Positions 36,301-44,979 of a DNA stretch of 64,000 nt are shown here, piece after piece. The notes beneath the pieces are model-generated. The model searched no databases. It was not told the origin of the DNA and saw only the letters and a program-made list of their open reading frames with translations. A program made the position numbers and the translations under genes. The DNA comes from Girardinichthys multiradiatus. Taxonomy: Eukaryota > Chordata > Actinopteri > Cyprinodontiformes > Goodeidae. The stretch covers positions 13,438,749 through 13,502,748 of the forward strand of contig NC_061800.1 in NCBI RefSeq assembly GCF_021462225.1, written 5' to 3'. The number at the start of each line of letters is the position of its first letter. Position 1 is the first letter of the stretch.

Positions 36301-39300
36301 AAAGAACTCAATTTGGAGTTGGAAAAAAATATACGTTGTTTTTTTTTGTATTGAGTTTAGAACTGCACAAAGTTTGCTGAACAGTATTAAAGAATTGTTG
36401 GAGCTGACAAAGGGTCTGCTGAGCTGTGGATCCAATGGAATACATCACAATGTCACTGACATAAAAATGAAAATTAGTGTTCAAAGCATCTTGAAAAAGA
36501 TTTTTAATACAAAAGGTGAATAATACCAGCCCCAAAACTGATCCCTGGGGAACACCTTTGACCACATCAAGAAAGCAAGAGGCAATGCCTTCAGCTTTCA
36601 CACACCATTCTATCAAAGAAGAAAGAATGCGCAAATTGAATCAAAAGGTTCTTCAAAAATGTACGTTTTAGTTTAGGGGTGTACACACTCATACAGCCAG
36701 TTAGGTGCAGCTTTTATATGTTTTTATATTTTCACAAACAGATTTTTTCGTTTTTCAGTCAAATTTTTCTGGATGTGTATCTCATTAAAGGAGATTGATT
36801 AAAATAACCCCCTGAAATTTTGAAAGAGGTGTGTTTTATATTAGTTTTGTATTAGATTTGTCTGTTTTAACCTTCCGATTAAATATTGGAAGCAGTTAAT
36901 GCTCCTCTCTATGGCATCTAGCTCCAGACTGTCAGATATGTGTCCTTACTCAAAGCAAGCACTTTTTACTCTTGGATCAAGAGGCAGTTTACAGACTTAT
37001 TCAATAAATTAGAATATAATTGAAAAGTTCATTTATTTCAGAAACTCAATTCACCAAGTGAAACACATTATATAGATTAATTAGACTGATGTTTTCGAGC
37101 CTTTATTTCTGTTAATTATTATATTTTTTTATTTACAGCTAATAAAAACACCACAATTAACACTAGAATATTTAATTCGACCAATAAAAAACGTGTTTTA
37201 TAAAGAAATGTGGGCCTAATGAAAGCATGTTTAATGTCTTCTTAAAGATTATTTTTAATAGGTACTAACAAACCATCATCATTAGAACACATATTCTGAT
37301 TTATTGAATATGACTGTAGATGTGTAACAGTTCAGGGTATTCAGCTGTACTTAAGCACTATTCAAAAGGCTAATCTAAAAATCTTTCCAAGTCTAAAAAG
37401 GCTCTGATTTTGATTTGCCAGGCAGTACACCAAATACTTTTCATTGTGTGTAATTGTGGCTCTTTTTAAAATATCAGTAAATTGTACATGATGCTTCTAA
37501 CATCTCTCATCTTGTGTTACCATTGCTGTTTGATTTGTCCTTGTGTTTCTCCTCTGGATTGCACAGCTCTGCACATGACATGCAGATGTTCTTAAAACAA
37601 CAAGAAAAACGTTCAGTTTTTTTGTCCAACAAAAAAACATCTTATATTATCAATGGAACACCTTGCACTGGAGCGACTTCTAAAACGAAACAGACATTAG
37701 GTAACGAGATTGTAAAGAGCGTGCACTAATCTGATGTTATCAAGAGTAACATGAGATAGTACTTGAAAAGTACTTGAGTTCAGGGTTGGACTTTGTTCGG
37801 ATTTTTCCTTCAATAAAGGATTAATTTATAAGGCTTTTTATGCATTTCTGCGAGCGTCACCAACAAAGGTGTGTGACTGCTTCTTTGAACTTTGTTTCCC
37901 TTCTCATATGTGGAAGATATTTAAAATATCTTCATGTCTATTCACTTATTCTTTTCCCATTTTCCATTTCTGTTATATTATTGTACACTACTCTGCCTGT
38001 TACTAAATTTGTAATACATTTGTAATAAGGCTCATCAGTTTTGCCGGATCATATAGTGCAATTTTCCTTGATAGTTCCTCTTATTTATTTGTACCTCTAA
38101 CCTACAGAGAGCTTTGCAAATCTGAAACAATGTTAAATAGAAGATCAAAATGAATGCAAAAACTGACTTTAGTCACAGCACGTCTTCCTGTGTGAACAAT
38201 TTCAAGTTTTCATGCTGTGCTCTGACGTCTTTTGGGCTTCCTGTATAGTACAAGAAGTGGGTTTTATAGTTTGTACCCTATTTACTCATCAGAGGAGGCA
38301 GCATGAAACAATTATTTCATGCAGCAAATATCTTACTGTATAATGGGATAAAAAGCAACATGCAATACTCACCTAACGATTCACTGATGAGTTAAGTCTT
38401 AATTTGTTTTACGTATATGCAGGAAGGTATTATTTCCTGCAGATCGAGAGTTTTGCTGCAGGTGCAACAAGTGTGTGGGAGGGTGGGTGGGGGCCAACTG
38501 ATATACAAAATGACATAATACTCGTGGAAATTACACAGAAGCTAACGTGGTTTTAAACAAGGTCAATCTGCTAAATAGTTCGCCAATGTTTCTGGGAATT
38601 CAAATATTATTATAATAATCATTGGTCATTATTACAAGACATCATTCAAGAACTGGAAAAACCAGTGAGATCACATCATTGTCAGTTTTTGCCTGAATGT
38701 CACCCTGCTAATCTGCCACCAAATAAACAACAGACACACACCCACATCCCCCACAAAATCCATTCTGAAAACAATCCCTTTGTCTTTCTTAACTTAGCAG
38801 AAACATGAGCTAAATAAATATTGCTAAGATAACTATTGATCTAGTTGAATAGGTTGATAGATCGATTAACTTTAACGAACTTGTTAAGAATCCTCTTTGT
38901 TTCAAGGTAGAGATTTTCCAGCACTTGAAATCATCTGGAGTACCATAAAATAATTTAATCCAGGTTGACCAGTGCTTTAACACTTGCCTCAAAACATTGA
39001 AGGTCCTAACACCCAGAAAAAAAATTAAAATACACTTCTGCTGTGTTTCTAGCTATAGTAAAGCTTTTCATAATTCTTAGACTGTTTTCATAAGGTTGCA
39101 ATGCAATATCATTAAACTGAGTTTTGAACAGTCAAAGAATGTAAGAATGTAAGTAGAAAGATTCTACAAGGACAATTAAATGTTATTTTTGCTTATTCAT
39201 AGTTAATAATTTATGTTAGGTGTGTACCCAGTAAGACTTAATGCCGAATTTAAATCTAAAGCTATTTCCAAAAAGTATTAGTTAGAGTGTGCACATGTAT

Positions 39301-40275
39301 GCAGCTAGTTTACATTTACTCTTGTTTAAATTTCTACTCCTAATGGATTTATTTGACTTTCAGCTGAACTGAACAGGACAAGTGTCAATTTAAAGGTGGA
39401 AAAAGTAAATAGAAAAAAGGATTTACTGTGATTTAATTGTTTTAAAACAGGGGTGTGAACAATTTTGACAGCTACTGTATATTGCTTTCATCTGTTGGTT
39501 CAGTTTAACTGGGCGGTCTCTGTTCATTGCTATACTCATTTGCTATTATTTATATGGTTGTATATACTGCTAATCTCTGCATGGCACAGAATGTGTACAT
39601 ATGTTAAAGACTGACTTGCCATATTTTGTTTTCTTCGAGAGCATAAAAATAACAAGGTTAAGATAATAAGGTTTTTAACTAGATTCTTCTGATAAACTCA
39701 CTTTCCCACTTGCCTTATTTATCAAAACCACATCAAAAATGTAATTTGAGTATGATGAGATATTTCTGAACTATCTGTTTAATTGGTTTTAAAGAAAGAA
39801 AAGATAATGTTAATGTTTTCTTCTTATTTAAAACCTTTGCCTCGAGTTTATCATTTAACAAGTCTTCTTGAGACTTTTAATCTTTCATGGTCAGAACTTG
39901 TACTTTTAGTTTATTATTTAACAAATAAAGTCATATTCAAGAACTTTAAATCTTTTACAGTTTTGATACTTTCCTCCTTGTAACTGCCTCTGAAAACAAC
40001 AGATATATAAAAAAGGTGTTTTTTTAACCACTACTGAAACTGAAATCAGCCAAATTTCAGAGTCAGCACATCCTTGGATCCAACAACTGCATGACTTGTT
40101 ACACGTTAGCACTTATAGAGACAGAGCCTGGCTCTACAACTCACTCCTGTGTTAGAAGCCATTTTTAGTGTGAATAATCCTCATGGTGATGTGGTGATCA
40201 GTACTCACTGTGATCCACAGCAGATGCCAGAGACAGAAGTCCAGTTAGGAAGCAGACCCAGCCTCCTGCTGCCAT
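13560..40275 (-). CDS. Interleukin-1 receptor family protein, IL1RL1/IL18R1-like (gene A), 11 coding exons, 550 aa
   Basis: Single-pass cytokine receptor. Coding exons (minus strand, high to low): 40,275-40,209; 33,231-33,021; 32,914-32,746; 30,417-30,243; 29,065-28,997; 28,811-28,685; 27,833-27,694; 27,556-27,410; 23,401-23,237; 19,691-19,503; 13,753-13,560. All junctions are GT-AG, phases agree, and the sum is 1,653 bases (550 codons plus TGA). Residues 1-20 are a signal peptide (MAAGGWVCFLTGLLSLASA). Ig domain 1 is about 27-93, Ig2 95-206, Ig3 208-320. The membrane helix is 327-349 (LSAPITLLLLTAFIFI), followed by VDLILAYRK. The TIR domain is 373-540: box 1 YDAYVSV, box 2 GYYMYIRGRDDCPGE, RRLIIILS, box 3 FWKNLRCNMP. 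YEQKVGLHDAL resembles IL1RL1 and IL18R1; position downstream of gene B fits either. Lacks the outer Cys pair of Ig1, as in ST2. A 5' non-coding exon is likely because an acceptor (ATCCCACAG) lies just before the ATG. Confidence 0.92.
16720..17274. mobile_element. hAT-type MITE, 555 bp, with 8-bp target duplication
   Basis: Ends read cagttaccaggtg and, on the other strand, cagtgttgccaggtg. The flanks are gtctggcg (16,712-16,719) and gtctggtg (17,275-17,282), an 8-base target duplication with one mismatch, typical of hAT. The sequence between is non-coding with repeated attatcgtac motifs near both ends. Removing it restores continuity of the host foldback arm (ccgcttagtctgg joined to tggtt), which independently confirms the insertion. 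Confidence 0.8.
17448..19055 (-). mobile_element. Tc1-like transposon, full length (copy 1 of 3)
   Basis: 1,608-bp element flanked by TA, with ends caggtccttctcaaaatatt. Each terminal region is a long inverted repeat of about 0.2 kb that holds two copies of a short direct motif (tcaaaatattagcatat outside, cacaaaattagcatat inside), the IR/DR layout known from Sleeping Beauty-type Tc1 elements. The transposase reads on the minus strand. Two further copies of the same family lie at 23,854-25,068 and 30,776-32,379, all within introns of gene A. Confidence 0.9.
17738..18726 (-). pseudogene. Tc1 transposase, one nonsense codon and one frameshift
   Basis: Starts MGKTADLTAVQKATIDTLKQ and is open for 184 codons, then meets TGA at about 18,172-18,174 where the sister copy has TCA (Ser). 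It resumes as VMVWGAVS and continues to RRIEAVISAK, where one base is missing compared with the third copy, so the true C-terminus (FPTKY) is lost. Domains: two helix-turn-helix units (residues 1-110), then the DDE domain with LFSDESKF (first D), HDLAPAHSA (second D) and PDLNPIENLW (E), spacing DD34E. Only two lesions separate it from an open frame, so the insertion is young. Confidence 0.88.
19893..22990 (-). mobile_element. L2/Maui-like LINE, 5' truncated, with 3' end
   Basis: The minus strand carries a reverse transcriptase followed by a long 3' untranslated region ending in attcaattcaattcag repeats (19,893-19,910), the microsatellite tail typical of L2-type fish LINEs. The 5' end starts within the linker after the endonuclease. 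A second copy of the 3' part lies in opposite orientation at 56,860-58,135 within gene B. Confidence 0.85.
20768..22939 (-). pseudogene. L2/Maui-like LINE reverse transcriptase, frameshifted
   Basis: Frame 22,367-22,939 is the pre-RT linker (APWFNSELRTLKHNVRKLER). Frame 21,544-22,287 is the polymerase: LINYRPISNLPFLSNILEK, FQSGFRAHHSTETALLKV, LLDLSAAFDTVDH (first catalytic Asp), VPQGSVLGPILFTIYI, and HCYVDDTQLYLS (catalytic pair). Frame 21,149-21,556 is the thumb (NLGVIFGKDMSF, VTSRLDYCNSLL). Frame 20,768-20,962 is the C-terminus ([15 protein letters not shown]). Three frame breaks and one stop divide it. Copy to cDNA would require all joined; this one is dead. Confidence 0.85.
23470..23853 (-). 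mobile_element. Older Tc1 relic (salmonid Tc1-type), cut by Tc1 copy 2
   Basis: The plus strand tract ctgtactgagatcaggg with atggcc, cattgactttgttg and cccatttgtgcccaacc matches the minus-strand coding C-terminal half of Tc1-type elements abundant in salmonids and other fish. No open frame survives. The newer Tc1 copy starts at its right edge (TA at 23,852). Confidence 0.6.
23854..25068 (+). mobile_element. Tc1-like transposon (copy 2 of 3), internal deletion
   Basis: 1,215-bp element with the same caggtccttctc ends and TA flanks as the copies at 17,448 and 30,776. About 390 bases are deleted between the left inverted repeat (tattgtct) and the middle of the DNA-binding region (gaggaagattgtgg), with a two-base overlap at the junction. 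It lies inside a Tc1 relic on its left and an L1 on its right. Confidence 0.9.
23990..24791 (+). pseudogene. Tc1 transposase lacking its N-terminus
   Basis: An open frame of 256 codons (24,021-24,791) holds the end of the DNA-binding region and the whole DDE domain, with LFSDESKF, QCDLAPAHSA (the usual H before the second catalytic D is C) and PDLNPIENLW, ending in the natural GFPTKY terminus. The first helix-turn-helix has been deleted, so it could not bind its own ends. Apart from the deletion the frame is clean. Confidence 0.88.
25071..27168 (-). mobile_element. L1-type LINE, 5' end present, internally deleted
   Basis: The minus strand begins at about 27,168 with a GC-rich leader, then ORF1 (about 27,046-25,930, broken) and the start of ORF2 at about 25,574 (MAYDITVVSLDVNSLNNIKK, endonuclease N-terminus). 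Within 300 bases this passes to a reverse-transcriptase segment, DEDQTGFIKGRQTQDNIRR (about 25,220-25,290), skipping most of the endonuclease. It stops at 25,070 against Tc1 copy 2. It is an L1 with intact start but missing middle and 3' half. Confidence 0.8.
26361..27046 (-). pseudogene. L1 ORF1 protein remnant
   Basis: After a charged N-terminal part with a frameshift, the frame 26,361-26,825 reads RIAELEEWNTEAKDAILNLL (end of a coiled coil), RRCNIRIYNVAEQ (start of the RRM), and RAHRSLGKNPPPG with RSIVVNFLKYETK (C-terminal domain). This order of coiled coil, RRM and CTD is that of L1 ORF1p, an RNA-binding trimer. Confidence 0.8.
28212..28684. other. Intron stretch of gene A, unassigned
   Basis: Between the exons at 27,694-27,833 and 28,685-28,811. 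The segment 28,430-28,520 is GC-rich relative to the surroundings (ggcgggtgaccggaggttg) and may be part of a repeat, but no splice sites or frames fit the receptor. Confidence 0.3.
29290..30070 (+). mobile_element. Tc1-like relic
   Basis: Plus-strand sequence around 29,560-29,680 preserves VWQKITTTHHQ and WWWLHHVLGLPFFGTGV in shifted frames, corresponding to the HGGGCIMFWG segment before the second catalytic Asp in Tc1 transposases. The rest is too decayed to follow, and the ends are not identified. Confidence 0.5.
30776..32379 (-). mobile_element. Tc1-like transposon, full length (copy 3 of 3)
   Basis: 1,604-bp element of the same family as 17,448-19,055, flanked by TA (30,774-30,775 and 32,380-32,381). 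The left end has one change (caggacc for caggtcc). Both long inverted repeats with internal direct motifs are present. It lies in the gene A intron between the exons at 30,243-30,417 and 32,746-32,914. Confidence 0.9.
31053..32052 (-). pseudogene. Tc1 transposase with two nonsense codons
   Basis: The frame runs from MGKTADL (32,052) to GFPTKY (31,053). It has a TAG where copy 1 has GAG (about 31,843) and a TGA where copies 1 and 2 have TGG in LTWAT (about 31,672). It also lacks six bases (two codons) near 31,858. The C-terminal 181 residues, including HDLAPAHSA and PDLNPIENLW, are open. The lesions differ from those of copies 1 and 2. Confidence 0.85.
33284..33341. repeat. (AT)n microsatellite
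   Basis: Uninterrupted alternating AT of about 58 bases in the gene A intron just upstream (in gene direction) of the Ig1 exon at 33,021-33,231. Likely length-variable. Confidence 0.95.
33560..33930 (+). mobile_element. Tc1-like relic, catalytic domain fragment
   Basis: Frames on the plus strand give GGSVMVWHIY-like sequence at 33,570 and RPSLNPMERFWDQLGCAV at about 33,810-33,860, the third catalytic residue region of a Tc1 transposase with NPMERFW in place of NPIENLW. Frameshifts are frequent; ends not found. Confidence 0.6.
34850..35080. repeat. Dispersed fish repeat, SINE-like or LINE 3' tail
   Basis: The tract with tgctttacaattgaccc, caatcacactcaagcacac, ggccaggcaggtgccttacc and ggagctggactggaacc has the layout of a very common dispersed repeat of percomorph genomes. 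A weaker version of the same sequence is seen at 49,370-49,495. No RNA polymerase III boxes were convincing. Confidence 0.45.
35800..36650 (-). mobile_element. LINE fragment (L2/Rex1-like), reverse transcriptase and 3' end
   Basis: The minus-strand frame 36,308-36,634 contains KGVPQGSVLGLVLFTF and FHFYVSDIVMYSIG, the latter being the YADD catalytic region with A and the first D altered. The 3' end at about 35,810 is the sequence tttatttaaccaggaaag, a common LINE tail. The copy is 5'-truncated and inactive, and lies in the first intron of gene A. Confidence 0.7.
36990..37420. mobile_element. Tc1/mariner terminal relic
   Basis: The string ttcaataaattagaatata, then gaaaagttcatttatttcag and aataaaaacaccacaatt, matches the long terminal repeat region of a fish Tc1-type element distinct from the three copies above. 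No transposase remains. Confidence 0.45.
37421..40208. other. First intron of gene A, remainder: nothing recognised
   Basis: AT-rich non-coding sequence with no frame or repeat I can name. The intron separates the signal-peptide exon from the Ig1 exon and is the longest in gene A together with the repeats at 33.5-37.4 kb. Confidence 0.5.
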
Positions 40276-41732
40276 TGTTCTCGCCTGTGGGATGTTAACA
40301 GGTTAGATTCATTAAAGTCCCAAGTGTCTCCTTCAACATGACTTCTTTTCTGAGTCAAACTGCAACTTTGCAATTGGACAGTCCTTCTTAACACATTTCC
40401 TGATGAGGTTATCTAAACAACCCCTGCTCCTGTTAGGGAAGTGAGAGATCTTGTTTGCACAGCTCACACAGGAAGTCTGGGCTGAAACACTCCCAGTAAA
40501 GTCCAAGGAAGTTCCACAAACATGCTTTTATTTGGAGAACGGAAGAAAGAAATCTCACCATGTCTGTCATTCAAAATAAAAATAGTTACAAAATACGTAT
40601 TATGTATGAATAAAAAGTAAAAAAACAAAAAACAAAGAAAACATCAAAAATGGCAACCTCATATTAAGAATTAAGTTGCACCAACATTAAGTTCTTACTT
40701 GCCAATCCAAGCGTGGACAATTCAAGACAATGTCTTGTTACTTGCACTGATCTTGAAATCTGGGCTACTGGGTTTTCCAAGCTGCTGCATTTGGTACTGT
40801 GTATAAAACCCCTACATGAAATTTCCACTCAGCATAAAAAGTACCACTTACTCTGCAGTACAGGTGTAACATGAAGATTCACTTACAGCTAACTAGGGCT
40901 TTGGTTGTATGCAAATGTAAATGTAGGTCACCTGACCTCAAAATGTTGTGACATGGATTTAGAAACCATCTGTCATGTAACATGTTTGTAACAAGCAAGA
41001 ATTGTGGAACCTGTGGGGACAGAAGAACCTGGGGCTGACACAGTGAAGACTCTCTCCAGATAAATCTTACTTCAAATGATGAAAATGGTTGTACAACACA
41101 GAAACACTGTTTTTCAAATGCTGTCTGTGACTTGTCATTCTAAACACTTTTGACAGTCATGTTTTTTTTTGTTAGATAAATCTCCACTTTGTCTGTCCAT
41201 GAACAACAGAAATAGGACATCATGACCAATCAATAAATTTTTCTCATGCATAATTTTTTGTTACATCTTTGATACATCTGCTCCTAGTTTAACATCTATA
41301 TTAAGAACATATTTGATTACCAGCATTGCTAGCCTCTCTCTGTCTTCCCCTTCTTTTCTGTCCCCTGATAATCCTTCTCACTACTTTCAGAGCAGCCTTC
41401 AACTTCCCTTTCTTTACTTCCATCATCATTTATCTCCCTCTCTGCTACAAGGTGGACAGACCAAACACACATAAAATGGAAACAGGATTGCTTTAACCTG
41501 TTTGTTGCCAAACATACATATTTTCAGATCAATTTGATCAGCCACAGATGATTGCTTGTAAACTAAATAGTTTATCTGTCTACGTAAGCTCACATTGCCT
41601 CACATCCTCAGTGGTATCATTTGGACATGGTAAGGGACCTGCTGCAGCTGCTGTGTCTGGAACACAAAGGGTCAAAGGGTTGAGTTGCTAATACTGATAT
41701 AATAAAACAGTGGTACTCAAAGTTGCGTAACA
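40276..41732. other. 5' flank of gene A
   Basis: Probable 5' untranslated and promoter region. On the minus strand, ACTTCC motifs at about 40,436-40,441 and 40,469-40,474 are ETS-like, but no TATA box or clear start site is seen. An acceptor-like atcccacag sits ten bases before the ATG, so the true promoter may lie further upstream, beyond a non-coding exon. From 40,550 to 41,732 I see nothing identifiable. Confidence 0.35.
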
Positions 41733-41973
41733 CCGGTTCTCAGAGTAGCATGAGTGAGATGTCTCACTATGGGAGACATCCCATAGTGAGACATCTCACA
41801 CGCCCCTTGACGCAAATCCTGATTGGCTGGTGATTGCGACGCCAGCGTCACCTACCCTATAAGTAGCATGCGCCACGACGCAGCGTCATTCGAAATAAGT
41901 ACCTCTTCTCACTTCGCCCCAGCAAGAAAGGTTGTCTGGTGAGACATCTCACTCATGCTACTCTGAGAACCGG
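41733..41973. repeat. Palindromic DIRS-derived mini-unit
   Basis: Outer perfect inverted repeat: ccggttctcagagtagcatg (41,733, 35 bases in all) with its complement at 41,939-41,973. Inside the left arm a second perfect palindrome of 21 bases per arm with loop gaca occupies 41,754-41,799 (gtgagatgtctcactatggga and complement). The core 41,800-41,935 is a CAAT-like and TATA-like leader homologous to 42,880-42,990. Confidence 0.85.
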
Positions 41974-42164
41974 GGTTATGCAAGTAACCTAAAGTTCTCA
42001 TTTATAGCATTTGTTTCGATGTCTCACTATGGGATATGGAGACTTCCGTATTGCCAGACAGCTTATCTCTAGTGACCTCCAGCGCTTAGCTGAGAATATC
42101 CTATTCCAGTGAGGACCCAGGGTCTAAAACAGCTCAGGCGACACTTGGAACTGAGACGTCCAAC

Positions 42165-42705
42165 TTATAAAATCAAGCAAAAGTGAGCGGAGAAGACCAG
42201 CTCGCTGCTGCACATATGTCCTGGATAGACACCCCCTTGAAGTGGGCCCAGGTCGCAGCCATGCCACGGGTGGAATGAGCACGCAGGCCCACAGGGGGCT
42301 GAAGCCAGAGTGTGCAACCGAAGGGAACGCAGTCCTCCCTGACGGTTGACATAGGCCACTGTAGTGGTGTTGTCGGTCCTTTCAAGGACGTGATGACCGC
42401 TGAGGAACCGGAGAAAGCGCTTTAGCGTGAGAAACACTGCTAAGAGCTCCAGATAATTTATGTGGGACCGCTGGAAGTTCTGGCTCCAGAGACCTCTTAC
42501 GCATCGGCCCTTGTGAATTCTTCCCATCCTGACATGTTTGCGTCCGTTGTAACCACCTTCCGTGATACAACGGGACCTAGCAGCACACCCTGCTTCAGAA
42601 AGCCAGAACGGCTCCAGGGGCGCAGCGCTCTGACACACTCTGTTGTGACCGCCTCCCTCCGTGTGTCATGACGCACAGGGTGAAGCTTGTGAGCAGCTAC
42701 CATGT
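42165..42705 (-). pseudogene. DIRS pol remnant: RNase H fused by deletion to tyrosine recombinase tail
   Basis: The frame 42,165-42,638 reads INYLELLAVFLTLKRFLRFL and VLERTDNTTTVAYVNRQGGL, the DIRS RNase H. It then passes directly to GLRAHSTRGMAATWAHFKG and DICAAASWSSPLTFA in the overlapping frame, the end of the tyrosine recombinase with its HSTR (His and Arg of the active site). The intervening C-terminal RNase H and most of the recombinase are deleted. The following FYKL gives the position of the catalytic Tyr. Confidence 0.75.
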
Positions 42706-43154
42706 CGGTAGCTGGTTTGCTAACTGAATTTACCGCTGAGCTGCCTGGTGTGACAGCTCAAAGCGGATGGTATTAGCTGGTGTGCTAATACAGGTGGTAG
42801 TAGCTCCAGGTTATGGTGAAGGTTGGAGAGGTAGCAGCTAGCGCCCGTCGGCGGAGAGCGTTAAACATTTTCCTTCGCCAGTGGACAGTTGAGCTAACCT
42901 GACGAATGACGGTGCATCGTGGCGCAAGCTACTTATAGGATAGGTGATGCTGGCATTGCGATCACCAGCCAATCAGGATTGATGTAATGAGATAAATGCT
43001 TCTGAGGAATATGGCAAAGGGCGTATCCCATAGTGAGACATCGAAACGAATGCTATGAATGAGAACAGCCCATTTTCAAGATCAAATGTTTTTATGAGGC
43101 ATTAAATCTGATTCAGATGCATTAACGGCAGGTCATTAGACTCTACTTTATTTA

Positions 43155-44751
43155 CAGTGCCTTGCGAAAGTATTCGGCCCCCTTGAACTTTTCAACCTCT
43201 TTCCAGATTTCAGGCTTCAAACATAAAGATATAAAATTCAAATTTTTTGTGAAGAATCAACAACAAGTGGGACACAATCGTGAAGTGGAATGAAATTTAT
43301 TGGATGTGTCAAACTTTTTTAACAAATAAAAAACTGAAAAGTGGGCCGTGCAATATTATTCAACCCCTTTACTTTCAGTGCAGCAAACTCACTCCAGAAG
43401 TTCAGTGAGGATCTCTGAATGATCCAATGTTGTCCCAAATGACTGATGATGATAAATAGAATCCACCTGTATGTAATCAAGTCTCCGTATAAATGCACCT
43501 GCTCTGTGATAGTCTCAGGGTTCTGTTCAAAGTGCAGAGAGCATCATGAAGACCAAGGAACACACCAGGCAGGTCCAAGATACTGTTGTGGAGACGTTTA
43601 AAGCCGGATTTGGATACAAAAAGATTTCCCAAGCTTTAAACATCCCAAGGAGCACTGTGCAAGCAATCATATTGAAATGGAAGGAGTATCAGACCACTGC
43701 AAATCTACCAAGACCCGGCCGTCCCTCTAAACTTTCATCTTGAACAAGGAGAAGACTGATCAGAGATGCAGCCAAGAGGCCCATGATCACTCTGGATGAA
43801 CTGCAGAGATCTACAGCTGAGTTGGGAGAGTCTGTCCATAGGACAACAATCAGTCGTACACTGCACAAATCTGGCCTTTATGGAAGAGTGGCAAGAAGAA
43901 AGCCATTTCTCAAAGATATCCATAAAAAGTCTCGTTTAAAGTTTGCCACAAGCCACCTGAGAGACAAACCAAACATGTGGAAGAAGGTGCTCTGGTCAGA
44001 TGAAACCAAAATCCAACTGTTTGGCCACAATTCAAAACGATATGTTTGGCGTAAAAGCAACACAGCTCATCACTCTGAACACACCATCCCTACTGTCAAA
44101 CATGGTGGTGGCAGCATCATGGTTTGGGCCTGATTTTGTCAGCAGGGACAGGGAAGATGGTCAAAATTGATGGGAAGATGGATGGGGCCAAATACAGGAT
44201 TCTGTTGGAGTCTGGGACGGAGATTTATCTTCCAACAAGACAATGATCCAAAACATAAAGCCAAATCTACAATGGAATGGTTCACAAATAAACATATCCA
44301 GGTGTTGGAATGGCCAAGTCAAAGTCCAGACCTGAATCCAATCGAGAATCTGTGGAAAGAGCTGAAGACTGCTGTTCATGAATGCTCTCCATCCAACCTC
44401 ACTGAGCTCCAGCTGTTTTGCAAGGAAGAATGGGAAAGAATTTCAGTCTCTCGATGTGCAAAACTGATAGAGACAAACCCCAAGAGACTTGCAGCTGTAA
44501 TTGCAGCAAAGGGTGGTGTTACAAAGTATTAACGCAAGGGGGCCGAATAATATTGCACGCCCCACTTTTCAGTTTTTTATTTGTTAAAAAAGTTTGACAC
44601 ATCCAATAAATTTTATTCCACTTCACGATTGTGTCCCACTTGTTGTTGATTCTTCAGAAAAAACAAACATTTTATATCTTAATGTTTGAAGCCTGAAATG
44701 TGGCAAAAGGTTGAAAATTTCAAGGGGGCCGAGTACTTTCGCAAGGCACTG
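43155..44751 (+). mobile_element. Tc1-like transposon, full length, second family
   Basis: 1,597 bp between TA dinucleotides. Ends cagtgccttgcgaaagtatt and its complement at the right. The terminal repeats are about 200 bases and imperfect. It lies between the DIRS element and another Tc1 relic, in the spacer between genes A and B. Confidence 0.92.
43546..44532 (+). pseudogene. Tc1 transposase, near complete, one stop and one frameshift
   Basis: Begins MKTKEHTRQVQDTVVETFKA. It is open for 65 codons to PSKLSS, then TGA (43,741) where an Arg or similar codon is expected, and resumes as TRRRLIRDA. Later it has [13 protein letters not shown] (first D), [10 protein letters not shown] with a frame change at about 44,132, QQDNDPKHKAK (second D) and [15 protein letters not shown] (E), ending GGVTKY. 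The GRPSK linker lies at residues 58-63. A member of the widespread fish Tc1 type with DD34E, inactivated by few changes. Confidence 0.88.
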
Positions 44752-44831
44752 TATAATGACCTTAAAGTTGGAATTTTTAACTACATTGTTTCAGATGACC
44801 TGTTTTAATCCTCTGCAAAATTATGGTGGAT

Positions 44832-44870
44832 AATATAATATAATATAATTAATATAATATAATATCACCG
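44832..44870. repeat. (TAATA)n simple repeat
   Basis: Short imperfect run of ataat units between two Tc1 elements. Confidence 0.85.
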
Positions 44871-44979
44871 TCCAGAGTTACCACGGACCTTTTTAAGGTC
44901 TGCTGCATCCATCTTTTTTTCTGGTGGCAGTCACATCTTCTCTATCTTAACATGTCAAGAAATCTATTTATACTAAATT

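Larger units (their letters stand above)
41733..43066 (-). mobile_element. DIRS-type element, internally deleted, with a second palindromic DIRS unit beside it
   Basis: The main unit is bounded by 41,994-42,035 (gttctcatttatagcattt...) and its inverted match at 43,024-43,066. Its minus strand starts with a promoter-like leader (tcctgattggctggtga, ctataagtag) followed by pol remnants. The adjoining unit 41,733-41,973 is bounded by a perfect 35-base inverted repeat and contains another copy of the same leader in opposite orientation. Inverted termini plus a tyrosine recombinase are defining for DIRS. No intact reverse transcriptase is present. Confidence 0.7.

Noticed and set aside
13560..40275. 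Reading gene A as the decoy receptor IL1R2
   Set aside because: IL1R2 has no TIR domain, whereas gene A has a full TIR spread over three exons joined in frame to the membrane exon.
41329..41511. Charged 60-codon frame (EREVEGCSESSEKDYQGTEKK)
   Set aside because: Short, purine-rich composition, no context; likely chance.
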